DNA of 64,000 nt, taken from the NCBI GenBank assembly GCA_009667805.1, contig CM019064.1:79338675-79402674 (forward strand), written 5' to 3'. The position numbers and the translations under genes are program-made. The notes beneath the pieces were generated by a model. It saw nothing but the letters and a program-made list of their open reading frames with translations, ran no database searches and was not told the DNA's origin. This stretch comes from Leptobrachium leishanense (lineage: Eukaryota > Chordata > Amphibia > Anura > Megophryidae). How positions within the stretch are numbered: position 1 is the stretch's first letter; each line of letters starts with the position of its first letter. Positions 32,925-42,969 of this stretch are shown one piece after another.

Positions 32925-33640
32925 CAGGGGGGGCGTGGCCGGCCGCGGAAGAGAGAAGTCACATCTTGCTTGACCTCCGCAGTGTTTCTTTCTCCCCGTG
33001 GTCTATTTTTGTCCTTTTCCACCGAGATTTCTTCCCGAGGCTCCTGAGTGGCTGGCCATCGGGAGTGTGCTGACCAGAGCCTGTCCCCCCCCCTCCGGTC
33101 CAGAGAATCACCCGCGAGCCGCAATCACGGGCTGGAGTGTGCTGACGGCAGCCATTTTGCAGCCTACATCTCGGCCCCTGTTATTGCCCAGCTTTCCTGC
33201 CTTGAGTGGCCTGATCCCGCTGGGGACCATGACGAGGGCCATGGAGACGGAGGGCCTACGTCTCCCAGCCATCCTGGATACTATACTGCAGCTGGTGGAG
33301 GGTGAGGATTGTCTGTTAACTCAGGATGATATGCGCCACGTCATGGCCGTGCTGCGATCCGGCCGCGCGGATTCAGCTCTGAGCGCAATGCTCTGGGGGC
33401 AACCGGCCCGATATGGTTCGGTACGGCTGTGTGGTTCCAGAGATGACGGAGGCTGGTGTGCTGTGGGAGGAGGATGGGGAGCCAGATCGTCTGATGCCAC
33501 TGACCGTCTTGCAGATAGAAGACATGTCTCCTTGGTGGGATCCAGCGTCTACCTGCCGGGGGTCATATGGAGCTGAATGGAGCTGGCAGGTGTGCTGGTG
33601 GCACCGGCCTGCCACAGAGGGAAACAGTTTTTTATTTTAA
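32925..33640 (+). repeat. L1-like 5' region fragment
   Basis: Starts GGGGGGGCGTGGCCGGCC, like the 5' ends of the L1-like elements at 42823, 54584 and (minus) 23996. A GC-rich stretch follows, with CGCC/ATTTTG-type sequence as in their untranslated regions. An open frame at 33230-33576 (MTRAMETEGLRLPAILDTIL) has no recognised domain. It ends in T/A-rich sequence at about 33630-33660. Neither ORF1 coiled coil nor RRM is seen. Confidence 0.45.
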
Positions 33641-34301
33641 TTTTCTTTTTAAAAAAAATTTAGTTTGCCAACGAAAATTTAAAAAGTCATTTTGGCACTT
33701 TCCTTTTTATTTGGGGTGGGTGCTTCATATTTCTGTGCCTTCGAGCTCCTGAGATGCAAATCTGGCCAGGGCAAAGTGTGTGCCTCCCAAGAACGAAATT
33801 GGCACCAAAATGGCCACCGTGCAATCCCATAGGGTGAAAGTGGGGCTAAGCCACGCCTATCTTGTGCTCTACAGGGTACATAGTGCCACTGGAATATCCC
33901 CAGTCAGTGCTGGTATTACACCAACGGGATCCTCACAGGTCGCCGCATTTGTCGTGACGCCGGAGAATTCACCGGTCAGCGCAAACGTGACATTGCTGAG
34001 GTGCTTCCCGCTCGGTGCATGTGTGATGCTGCCGGAGTCTCTCCTGGTCGGCACAGGCGCAAAGAGGGCAAAAGGATGATACAGCACCCCAGAGTGGCTG
34101 AAATGTGTAATGCATATGAGGCGAGACCTCGTGGATAAGTGTCTCCGACTCATATGCTAAGGTCCAGTGGTACAATGTCCGCTTCCCTCAAGCTATAAAC
34201 CCCTTGTCAACTGTTGGTGAAACAAGACAGTGGGTGACGAGGTGCACCCTAGAAAGGAACATACCACTGACACCTTACAGCTCTGGGTTGCTGTATCACC
34301 C

Positions 34302-34450
34302 TTTCTGCCCCTTCGCGCATGCTCCGACCAGTAGAGATTTGCATGCTCCGACCGGGAAGTACCTTGGCAATGTCACGCATGCTCCGACCGGGAAGCCCCT
34401 CGGCAACGTCACGCATTTGCCGACCAGTGAATATTCCTGCACGATGCATG
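34302..34450. repeat. Short tandem repeat 'catgctccgaccgggaag'
   Basis: Three to four irregular units of about 37-45 bp containing 'gcatgctccgaccgggaag' and 'ggcaaygtcacg'. Confidence 0.65.
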
Positions 34451-34804
34451 AGCCGACCTGTCAGGATCCTGATAGCATAATACAAACACTGACTGGGTAT
34501 ATTCCAACGGCACTACATATTCTGTGGCGCGCCAGTGTCACATCCCTGCATGGTCCCGGCGGCTTGCAACATCTTTCTCGCTGCTCGCTAGATGGCCGCC
34601 GAGCGAAGTAGTAGACGATCGTGGGCGAGGCGTGATGATGTGGCGCCCACCGAATCTAAATTCAGACCCCTGACTCCCTGGTTCTTTGCCGTGACATGGT
34701 TTTCACTCCTCAGTGCGTTCTTTGCTTATTACTGTATACCTTCGAATCACCTGATTTGGCTTGTCTGAATATTCTGCTGGCTGTTAACCCTTTGGCACTT
34801 TGAC

Positions 34805-34990
34805 TACCTGCTCTGGCATAACGTCCCCTGGCATTTGGCTGACGACCCGCTCTGGCATAACAACCCTTGGTACTTGGCTGACGACTCACTCTGGCATAAT
34901 GACCCCTGGCACTTGTTTGATGATCTGCTTGGGTATTAACCCCTGGTATGTGGCTCACAAGCATTCTAGTTTTAACCCCTGATATCTGGG
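34805..34990. repeat. ~42-bp tandem repeat related to one in piggyBac element 2
   Basis: Units contain CTCTGGCATAACG, CCCCTGGCATTTGGCTGAC and ACCCG. A 36-bp repeat with the same key words (TGGCATACGACCCCTGGCAT, TTTCTGACTACCCG) lies at 37965-38112. Downstream of both arrays comes a related line (ctggccacttcaaggacc near 35049; ccggccactacaaggacc near 38151). Confidence 0.75.
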
Positions 34991-35102
34991 TCAGGAGCAT
35001 TCTGGTAGTACCCCTGGTGTCTGGTTGCTGTGTTCTGTATTAGTAGAAATCTGGCCACTTCAAGGACCAGCATTGTAGGATACTTGTCTCTGTACAGGGA
35101 TT

Positions 35103-35104
<2 letters not shown>

Positions 35105-35137
<33 letters not shown>
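35105..35137. repeat. (TA)n microsatellite
   Basis: Alternating TA run within a segment (35069-35110, tacttgtctctgtacaggg...) that recurs in similar form at 35627-35665 (tacttgtctgcgtacaggg). Confidence 0.8.
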
Positions 35138-35138
<1 letters not shown>

Positions 35139-35302
35139 TCACACAGGTTGATATTCACTTTGAGTTAAACCCTGGTATGTGTCGCTCTAAAAAGTCCAAA
35201 GTAGGGTTTGTAATAAACCATCTGTCAGAAAGCACTGTTGTGGGCTACTCCCTTGTGGGAGAGCAAAAATCCCATTGTCTATGATCAGGACTGGAGGAGT
35301 TT

Positions 35303-35626
35303 GTGCATAAATTACTCCGTAACTTTGATCCAGCCAGGGGGGCCAAGGCAGCAGGGAAAGCCTTATTCTGTATTAGACAAGGTGACAGAAGGGTAACTGA
35401 TAATGCCATTGAGTTTAAAAAGCTGGCTTCTGATGTTCATTGTACTAACGAATCACTGGTCTTGGCTGTTACAGAGGGGTTCTTTGACTCACTAATGCAT
35501 GATCTCGTACCCATGAAACTGCCAGAGAAACTGGAAGACCTAATAGAATTATGTACAGCCTTAGAAGATCAGATGAGAGACAGAGGAGCTACCAAGGAAA
35601 GAACCAAGAGAGTGTTACCCATGTAG
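35303..35626 (+). pseudogene. Ty3/Gypsy gag fragment
   Basis: A 108-codon frame (MHKLLRNFDPARGAKAAGKA, ALFCIRQGDRRVTDNAIEFK, EGFFDSLMHDLVPMKLPEKL, LIELCTALEDQMRDRG) has the spacing of the retrotransposon gag capsid C-terminal half: LRQG, V..Y..EF..L, L...F..GL and LI.LC..LD...RER. No protease or pol follows. The piece is flanked by short direct repeats (35069-35110 and 35627-35665). It appears to be a captured or deleted copy. Confidence 0.75.
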
Positions 35627-35778
35627 AATACTTGTCTGCGTACAGGGATTAGACATATATATCGAGGGGATACGTGACAGCCAGGTGGGAGCAGCTCAGC
35701 CCCGCTCTCGCTCTTTGAGATTGTGCGGTGGCCATTTTGGTGCCAATTTCGTTCATGGCAGGCACACACTTTGCCCTG

Positions 35779-37078
35779 AACATTTACTATTAGCCACACC
35801 TTCTACCATGATCCTCTCAGAACACACAGAGCTCCCTAACAATGCTAGCCATCCATCACCATGCATGATTGACATCATGAGCCCCCCCTTTTGTGTGTTG
35901 GCCCCACAGATGTTGACCACCTCTGCCTGCCAGAAGCTGCACTGCTACCTCTTTACTATAAATACATGCAAACTGCTATTGAACCCTTGCTTTTCAAATT
36001 CTGCTTTACACTCACTCTATTATTGCTCCTGAGAATGCCGGTTTAGGCGAAACTCGTAGAGCATGGAGTTTTAGATTTGCAGATTTAGTTTTTATAAAGT
36101 TTTTCTTCTCTGTAATTTGGTTGTCTTTAGAGGTGTGCATTTGTTAAGAGTGCTGCTAGAAAAGGCCCTCCGACTAGGATGACGTCTTTGTGGTTGCTTT
36201 TTCCCTATGTACGTAGCCAGCTGTCTGCAGAAGGGATCTTTGTGTTTGCTTCCTACTTTCCTATTTAAGTGAACCCACAAAGGACCATGTTCCTACCTCT
36301 GATTACTATCCTAACAGAATCATTTAGTCAGCACCAACAATCTGGACAGTGCCACTATAGTGAGCCCTTCTCCTACCAGAGATGTTTATTTACCCATTTC
36401 AGGGATATGGGTAGCTCTACACTTACGAGCCCCTTGAATCTTCATAGGGCATTGCCATACTGTATGATGGGTTTTAAAAGCATGTTTCTGTTTAGCAGGT
36501 GTTATAGTTGTTAGTCTTATCACTGGGAAGAGGGGGGTTGCTCAGACAGCAAAGTGGTATTGTTCTAGACCCCCCCCCCCCGATAACAAACCTACATTGT
36601 GCAAACTGTATTAATCTACTGTCTGTCAGGAAAATAAAGTCATTCATTCCTGATTTTACCAAGGATCAAGTTTCTTTGGTCATGTGTGGGGAATCCTGGC
36701 TTCACAGGGGAAACTCTCTGAAATGTCAGGGCTAGAAAATGGGTAGTCCAGATTATAAGGAGATTGGTTCTGGGACAGAGAAGGGATGGACTAATAACTG
36801 GCTGGTCCTGGAATTTTGGACAGAACCCTGTGCGTTTTCATTACAGCACGTCTTTTGGGTTGTTCCTGGTATGCAGTGGTTAGTACCTACCGAAAGTGGT
36901 GCAAGGGTGGACAACCATTGAACCAGCATCAGGGTCATGGCGCCCAAGTATCACTAATGCACGTCTACAGTCAGACCTAGCCTCTTCAGTTGTTGTACTA
37001 TATTTGGTGACATTGCTTGAGGTGACTGAGTACACATTCTGCAAATAGGGTTAGTCGTTCAGCATCTGTATAGTTAAT
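35779..37078. other. Unassigned DNA
   Basis: No gene supported. Contains 'ggcgaaactcgtagagcatgg' near 36045, a motif type common in dispersed repeats, and a C-run at 36570-36580. Confidence 0.4.
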
Positions 37079-37094
37079 TTAACCCCTTAACGAC

Positions 37095-37425
37095 GCGGGG
37101 CGTACCATGCCGTCCTGCATCGCATGGGCTTTCATGCCGCAGGATGGCATGGTACGCCCCGCGGGGTTTGGTGCGTTTGCGCGCTGAAAAACGTCCCACC
37201 TCCCTTCCCACAATGCCGATCGCTGGCTGGGGGTCTGCCTGACACCCGGGCAGACCCTCCCAGCTGGCGATCGGCATTGTGGGAAGGGAGGCAGGCCGTT
37301 TCCCTCGTGGAAACCTCCAGACAGCCAATCCGGCGCTTGGATTTGACAGTTGCAGCGGTGACAAGCTGTCACCTCTGCAACTGTCAGAATGTCTCAGCCA
37401 ATGATTGTTGCATTGGCTGAGACAT
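37095..37425. repeat. Hairpin array at the 5' end of piggyBac element 2
   Basis: Four stems: GCGGGGCGTACCATGCC with its complement (37095-37162); CTCCCTTCCCACAATGCCG with its complement (about 37200-37290); TGACAGTTGCAG with CTGCAACTGTCA and an inner GGTGACA/TGTCACC (37345-37387); ATGTCTCAGCCAATG with CATTGGCTGAGACAT (37389-37426). Sequences differ from element 1, but position and plan agree. Confidence 0.9.
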
Positions 37426-37535
37426 TGTCTCTGCCCCTTTCTCCGGTTCCTCAATGCGATCTGAGGAGCAGAGAGAGAGGCAGAGCAGAGAGGAGCAGAG
37501 AAAAAACACCACAAAAAAAACCCAAAAAAACCCAG

Positions 37536-37925
37536 GCACAGTACCCCCTGGCAGGCACTGTACCCCTGGCAGGCACTGTACCCCCCTGGCAGACACTGTA
37601 CCCCCTTGGCACAGTACCCCCTGGCTGGAAAAAAACAACCTGAAAAAAACCCCAGGTACAGTACCCCCTGGCAGACACAGTACCCCCTGGCAGGCACAGT
37701 ACCCCCTGGCAAGCACTGTACCCTCCTGGCACAGTACCCCCTGGCAGACACTGTACCCCCTGGCGGAAAAGAAAAAAGTAAAAACTGAAAAAAAAAACCA
37801 GGCACTGTACCCTCCTGGCACAGTACCCCCTGGCAGGCACTGTACCCCCTGACTGAAAAGAAAAAAAAAATGAAAAAAAACCCCAGGCACAGTACCCCCT
37901 GGCCTGCAGTGTACCCCTGATTGGC
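37536..37925. repeat. ~20-bp minisatellite (CTGGCAGGCACTGTACCCC)
   Basis: About fifteen units of CTGGCA(G/C)(G/A)CA(C/G)TGTACCCC, interrupted by A-rich spacers (gaaaaaaa...cccagg). Open frames across it are by-products. Confidence 0.88.
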
Positions 37926-37964
37926 AGTGTACCCCCGATTGAGAACCCGAATTGGCATACGACC

Positions 37965-38112
37965 CTTTGGCATTTCTGACTACCCGCATTGGCATACGAC
38001 CCCTGGCATTTCTGACTACCCTCATTGGCATACGACCCCTGGCATTTCTGACTACCCGCATTGGCATACGACCCCGTGGCATTCCTGACTACCCGCATTG
38101 GCATACGACCCC
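37965..38112. repeat. 36-bp tandem repeat, about four units
   Basis: Units ATTGGCATACGACCCC / TGGCATTTCTGACTACCCGC with little variation. Related to the 42-bp repeat at 34805-34990. Confidence 0.9.
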
Positions 38113-38270
38113 CCTTGGAATATTCTTACCTTGTCTAGATAGATAGAAGTACCGGCCACTACAAGGACCGGGAGGGCTTAGTTTAGGTGTTCTAATATTT
38201 TATTTGTGTACTTGACCCCATCAGTTCCCCGACCTCCCATTTAATTAGTTATAACAAGATCCCCATAAAA

Positions 38271-39946
38271 ATGTCCTCCCGCTTTTATTCCCCAGAAGAG
38301 GCATATGAGATCCTGGCCGCCTCTGAGAGCGACGCTCTCGCCGACAGTGACACCCTCACAGCCTCTGATATAGAGCCCCGTAGTGAACCCTCCAGTGATG
38401 GTGACCCCCCCACCATCTACTGGGCGGCGCGAAAGCAATTGGGTACCCCCAAATATGGCTGCCCCAGAAATACCCCCATTTATAGCGACTCCTGGCATCA
38501 CAGTAAGGGTAGAGGACTGTGAGCCAGTGAGCTTTTTTAATCTCTTTATGTCGGACGATGTATTCGAGATGGTGGTTGAGCAAACCAACCTGTTTGCCAA
38601 CCAGTATCTTGATGCGCATCCGGATTCACATCGCAACAGGCGTAACAAGTGGCACCCAACGGATGTGATAGAGTTAAAAAAAAATTGGGCTCTAACCCTC
38701 GTAATGGGAATAGTGAAGAAGCCAAGTATCCGGTCTTACTGGCACAAAAACCCCATCCTGGCTACACCACTATTCCCAAGGGTTATGAAGAGGGAGAGAT
38801 ACGAAAATCTCATGTGATTCCTCCATTTTAATGATAACGCACTGTGCCCACCAAGAAACGACCCAATGCATGACCGCCTCTATAAAATTCGGCCCCTTAT
38901 CAGTCTTATGTCTGCCAAATTCACTGATAATTATATTCCCGACCAAAATATATCTGTATACGAGTCCCTTATGAAATTTAAAGGCAGACTGCTCTTCAAG
39001 CAGTATATCCCAAGCAAGCGATCCCGGTATGGCATCAAATTTTATAAATTGTGTGAGTCCACAACAGGCTACACATGGGCGTTTAGAATATACGAAGGGA
39101 AAGATAGCCATCTTGACCCCCCAGGATGCCTCGATTGTATTGGCACCAGTGGAAAAATTGCGTGGGATCTGGTCTATCCCCTATTCAATAAGGGCTATCA
39201 TTTATGGGTCGATAACTATTACACCAGTATTGACCTATTTAAAAATTTATATTGTTTCGAGACCCTTGCGTGTGGCACAGTGCGGAAGAATCGCAGAGGT
39301 TTTCCCCAAATCCTGACAGCAGGCAAAAAAAGTAGAGGCTCCTCTTCAGCTCTACGTCAGGAAGAAGTGCTAGCCCTTCGGTTCACCGATAAGAAGGAAG
39401 TATACATGCTATCTACAGTGCACGACGAAAGTACAGTGCCAGTGCCTGTGAGTCCCTCTGTGGACTGAGCCACTGGAAAAGCCGAAGTGAATTGTAGATT
39501 ACAGCAAGTTTATGGGGGGAGTAGACTTGGCTGATCAATGAATACAGCCTTATCTGGTGAACCGAAAGACTAGGGCATGGTACAAGAAGATTGCCATCTA
39601 TTTGACCGAGATTGCAATTTTCAATGCTTACGTGCTCTACAAGCAGGCAGCCATACAAAAGCCATATCCCTTCCTAGAATTCATGCTTGAGATCATATCC
39701 CAACTTATCCTAACCCTGGCCCCCGTTTCATCCGCATTGGAATCAGGAGATCTCCAAAGATTAAGTGGCAGACACTTTCCTTCCCGAGTCCCTCCCACCC
39801 GCTGTAAAAGTCCCCCCAGAAAAAGTGTTGTGTCTGCCGCAAGAAAGGATTCTGAAAGGATTCTAGTTATTATTGCCCTACCTGCCCATCTCTACCTGGC
39901 CTCTGCATAACCGAGTGCTTCAAAATTTATCACACCGAGCTAAATT
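38271..39946 (+). pseudogene. piggyBac transposase (PGBD4-like), broken
   Basis: The ATG at 38271 starts MSSRFYSPEEAYEILAASES. After a frameshift near the C-run at 38403, the main frame has KPSIRSYWHKNPILATPLF, LRYENL-type motif RERYENLM, an in-frame TGA (38815), FLHFNDN, RSRYGIKFYKLCESTTGYTW, GYHLWVDNYYTSIDLFKNLY (family DNFYTS box with catalytic Asp) and RKNRRGFPQ. After a second frameshift come DYSKFMGGVDLADQ (third catalytic Asp), a TGA at 39539 and KTRAWYKKIAIYLTEIAIFN. A third frame holds the C-terminal cysteine-rich finger (CCVCRKKG...CPTCPSLPG...C) to about 39946. All domains of the family are present but broken at five points or more. Confidence 0.9.
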
Positions 39947-40393
39947 ACTAAATCCCCTTTTCTGCTTTGTCCCGATTACCCTTTGCTGCCTGTACCGACT
40001 CATTGGCTTGTTATACCGACTACCCTTTGTTTGCTGCCTGTACCGACTCATTGGCTTGTTATACGACTACTCTTTGTTTGCTACCTGAACCGACTCATTG
40101 GCTTGTTATAACGACTACTCTGACTTCTGGAATCCCCTGACTTTGGCCTGTCCCTGTTTACGTTAAGCCCAGCTATTCTAAAGTGGCTGCACCAAACAAC
40201 TCAAAATACTAATTTAGAATCATTGGCACGTCATCTTTGGAGCAATATGCTTTCTTGGCGTGCCATGTTCTCTCAAAGTCGACATAAATCCTGAAAATCA
40301 CTTGTCAAATTACCAAAAAACGAACTAAAAATGCAACATGTGGGGTACCGTTGAATTCGTAACACGTTGCCGAACACAAATATCAATGTTTTA

Positions 40394-40790
40394 GGCTTAG
40401 GTCAGACGAGCGTGATTTCTACGGACTGTACGTCCGTGCACACGGACGTACGTCAGTACGGAAGACACAGTAGTGGCCACACAGTCCGTTTTTTTCACTG
40501 ACGTATATTTTGACGGATGTAGGAGGGAAAATAAATTAAAAAGCAAAACCATTTTGTCCGTGTAAAATGCTGGACGTATAAATGCAGTCCGTCTGACCAC
40601 GTTCCATCACTCACACACAAAGCTATGCGGACGTTGCAGACGCAGCGCACTTTGTGCGGCCGTTCTAGTGGTTGTACGTTCTTGCCTGCCTTGCGTCCGT
40701 TTGCCAGGCTCCAATGAGCTGTCATGCTATCACGGACGTACTTTTAGGCGCAATCACGGACGTGAACACTACGCTCGTCTGAGCCCAGCC
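40394..40790. mobile_element. 397-bp Harbinger-like MITE with TTA duplication
   Basis: Ends GGCTTAGGTCAGACGAGCG and (reverse complement) GGCTGGGCTCAGACGAGCG, flanked by TTA (40391-40393, 40791-40793). A 3-bp TTA duplication with GG-starting termini fits PIF/Harbinger. The empty site is seen in the neighbouring repeat unit at 52240-52262 (caatgttgtaggccagtaaa). The interior is rich in ACGGACGT/ACGTCCGT palindromes. A second copy is at 58529-58977. Confidence 0.85.
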
Positions 40791-41048
40791 TTAGGCCAGT
40801 AAAAGGTTGACTGAGCATGATATTAGCAGCAATATAACAGTTTTCGTGTAAAACAAATGCAAAACACAATCATGAAGACTAAGTGTGGCCAGGGTTTGTG
40901 ACTAAGTGGCTACTATACAAAACTGGCCATACCCCGTTTCCAACAATCTGGGTTGTCTACTTCTCAAAATGGTATGCCATGATGGGGTACTTTTCATACC
41001 TGGGCTGCCATACCCTCTCAAATTCAACCTAGGCCCAGCAAACCAATC

Positions 41049-41639
41049 TGTCACGTCTCACCCAGCTGCCCACGTCCTCGCTTGGCCATGAGCGCCCCCT
41101 CCGGGTCCGCAGGCTCCCGAACCGCCGCTCTTCGGAGCCACCAGGGTCCACGATCCACGGGTCCTCCGGTCCAGCTGGCTGTTCCCCGTCGGCGGCGTCC
41201 CCTGGCCAGCAGGGCATGGCGTTCCGCCGTCCATGCGGCCACCACCATGTGGGACGCCGGCCAGACGGAGCTGGCCAAGATGGCACCCGGGGGCGGATCA
41301 CAACCCACATGGTTGGAGGGGGGTGGACTCGGAGCCTTGCAGAGACCTCAGGGGAGAGCCTCCTAATTAAACTTCAGCAGGACATGGTGGAGGCAGGGCA
41401 CAGGGTAGAGGCGTGTCCACCTCCACCCTGTCCACTATATAAACCTGATGCTTGCTCTCTCTCATTGCTTCACAATTGTTCTCCCTCCGAGTGAACAATA
41501 GCTCCTCTGCTTCTCAGTATCGTAGTACCACTTTCTGCCTTACCCTAAGAAGTACTCCGCTCCTCCGGAGCGCCTCCAGGCATCCTACAGACTCCTATTT
41601 TGGGTTCTCATCTGGTCCCTTTCCAACATGGACGTGACA
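41049..41639 (+). repeat. Gypsy-1 5' LTR
   Basis: 591 bp, TG...CA ends. A TATA box (tatataaa, 41436-41443) places the RNA start near 41466, where the self-priming sequence GCTTCACAAT lies (41467-41476). Differs from the 3' LTR at four positions by eye (including a C/G change near 41330 and a T/A change near 41586). Confidence 0.92.
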
Positions 41640-41640
41640 G

Positions 41641-41650
41641 ATTGTGAAGC
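41641..41650 (+). promoter_or_regulatory. Gypsy-1 primer-binding site, self-priming type
   Basis: ATTGTGAAGC lies one base after the 5' LTR and is the exact reverse complement of GCTTCACAAT at 41467-41476, the predicted 5' end of the RNA. No match to a tRNA 3' end (TGG...) is present. The Tf1 and sushi groups prime this way. Confidence 0.75.
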
Positions 41651-41663
41651 CACGACTGAACCC

Positions 41664-42822
41664 ATGGATCTTATGGGTGCCCTCACTACCCTCACCCAGC
41701 AAGTAACCTCTCTGGCTCGTTCCGTCCAGGAATTACGGATGGAGCAAAGGGATCTTTAGGCCCAGGTGCACAACACCGCTGCACCCCCACCTTATCCCAC
41801 GCCCGATACCCAGTATGCGCGCCAAAACAGCAGACCTGATGACCACTCCCAAGTTCCCGAACCCAACGTCCTCCTACCGGAACGTTTCTGTGGTAATCGG
41901 GCTGGTTTTGACACATTCCTACTAGACTGCCACCTGCTGTTTTCGGTAAAGCCTCGCACCTATGCTTCTGATTACGTCAAAGTCCGTACGGTAATCTCTC
42001 TGATGGGTGGCGAACCTAAGAAGTGGGCCTATACCTTGCTGAATATGCAAGACCCTGTTTTGGACTCTTGGATCACGTTCGCCGAAGCCCTTGAAACGAT
42101 GTATAAAGACCCCAACAAACAGTCTACCGCCCAAAGTGCTATACGAGCCCTTAGACAAGGCCGAAGACCGGTGGAGGAATACATAACGGACTTCCGCCAC
42201 TATGCCCATGACACCTGTTGGAATGAAACGGCTCTTATCGATCAATTTCGCATGGGTCTCTCAGAACCCCTCAAAGACGAAATAGCACGCGTGGGTATAC
42301 CACCCACTCTTGAAGGGATAACTCGCTTCTGTATCCAAATGGATCGCCGTCTCTGAGAACGCCGTCTCGAACGGCTCAATGCTCCTACTCAAGTGAGTGC
42401 CAACCGTTCTCCCCCCTCCACTGTCTGCCCTCCTCTTACGTCTAGGACCTCAGTTCCAGCGACCCCGTCTGAACCCCCATCAGAACCTATGCAAATCGGT
42501 CTCGTCGATGGGCGTTTGCCGCAAGCGGAACGAGAAAGACGCAGACGGCTACGTCTATGCATGTACTGTGGAGGGGTCATCCATCAAGCCCGTACCTGTC
42601 CGGTGAAACTGACAAGAGGTAAACCTCGTCTCTTCATCTCCCCCCTGACAGCTCGAAAGTCCTCCATTTCACCACTACTAATGATCTCCATCTTGTTACA
42701 GTGGCAACAGATGAGGATTCCTCTCCAGGCCATGGTGGACTCAGGGGCTAGCGGATGTTTCATCGATACCACCGTTGCATCACGCATTGGCATCCCTTTA
42801 CTCAATAAAAATACACCTATTG
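41664..42822 (+). pseudogene. Gypsy-1 gag-protease part of the single ORF
   Basis: The ATG at 41664 starts MDLMGALTTLTQQVTSLARS, a short coiled coil. Capsid-like sequence follows (RFCGNRAGFDTFLLDCHLLF, RALRQGRRPVEEYITDFRHY, FRMGLSEPLKDEIARVGIPP). The zinc knuckle CMYCGGVIHQARTC is of CX2CX4HX4C form. The protease active site AMVDSGASGCFIDTTVA follows. The frame is continuous but has a TAG at 41757 and a TGA at 42354, both single-base changes from Gln and Arg codons. It is interrupted by L1B after ...NKNTPI and resumes at 48344 as EIQLVDG. Gag would form the particle, and the protease would process the polyprotein. Confidence 0.9.
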
Positions 42823-42969
42823 GGGGTGTGTCCGGCGGCCATTACGAGCGGACGCGAGTGATCTGAGCTCCGCAGCAGCGCCCGGCCGTTTTTACAATCC
42901 TGCAACTTTACCTCACTTGTTGGAGGCATCGGAGACCACTGACACCTCAGAGAGGCAGGAGGGAACAGG

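Larger units (their letters stand above)
33767..35778. mobile_element. TIR-bounded element containing Gypsy-derived sequence
   Basis: Inverted repeats of ~58 bp bound it: CAGGGCAAAGTGTGTGCCT at 33767 and its complement at 35778, continuing inside with GAACGAAATTGGCACCAAAA and TGGCCACCG. Inside are a 37-45-bp tandem repeat (34302-34450), a ~42-bp tandem repeat (34805-34990), a TA microsatellite (35105-35137) and a Gypsy gag fragment. I found no matching target duplication, so the superfamily is open. It may be a nonautonomous DNA transposon that received an LTR element. Confidence 0.6.

Noticed and set aside
37074..38104. Long minus-strand frames rich in GVLC/GTVPA-type repeats
   Set aside because: They translate the 20-bp and 36-bp tandem repeats and hairpins of piggyBac element 2.
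37536..38112. CRISPR-like array
   Set aside because: Spacers are not unique; these are simple tandem minisatellites in a vertebrate transposon.
40495..40725. Similar open frames in the two Harbinger MITEs (also 58609-58809)
   Set aside because: Similarity arises because the two copies are the same element in opposite orientation; no transposase motif and no conserved start.
41082..41366. Open frames within the Gypsy-1 LTRs (also 51449-51834)
   Set aside because: They duplicate because the LTRs are identical; GC-rich noncoding LTR sequence without domains.
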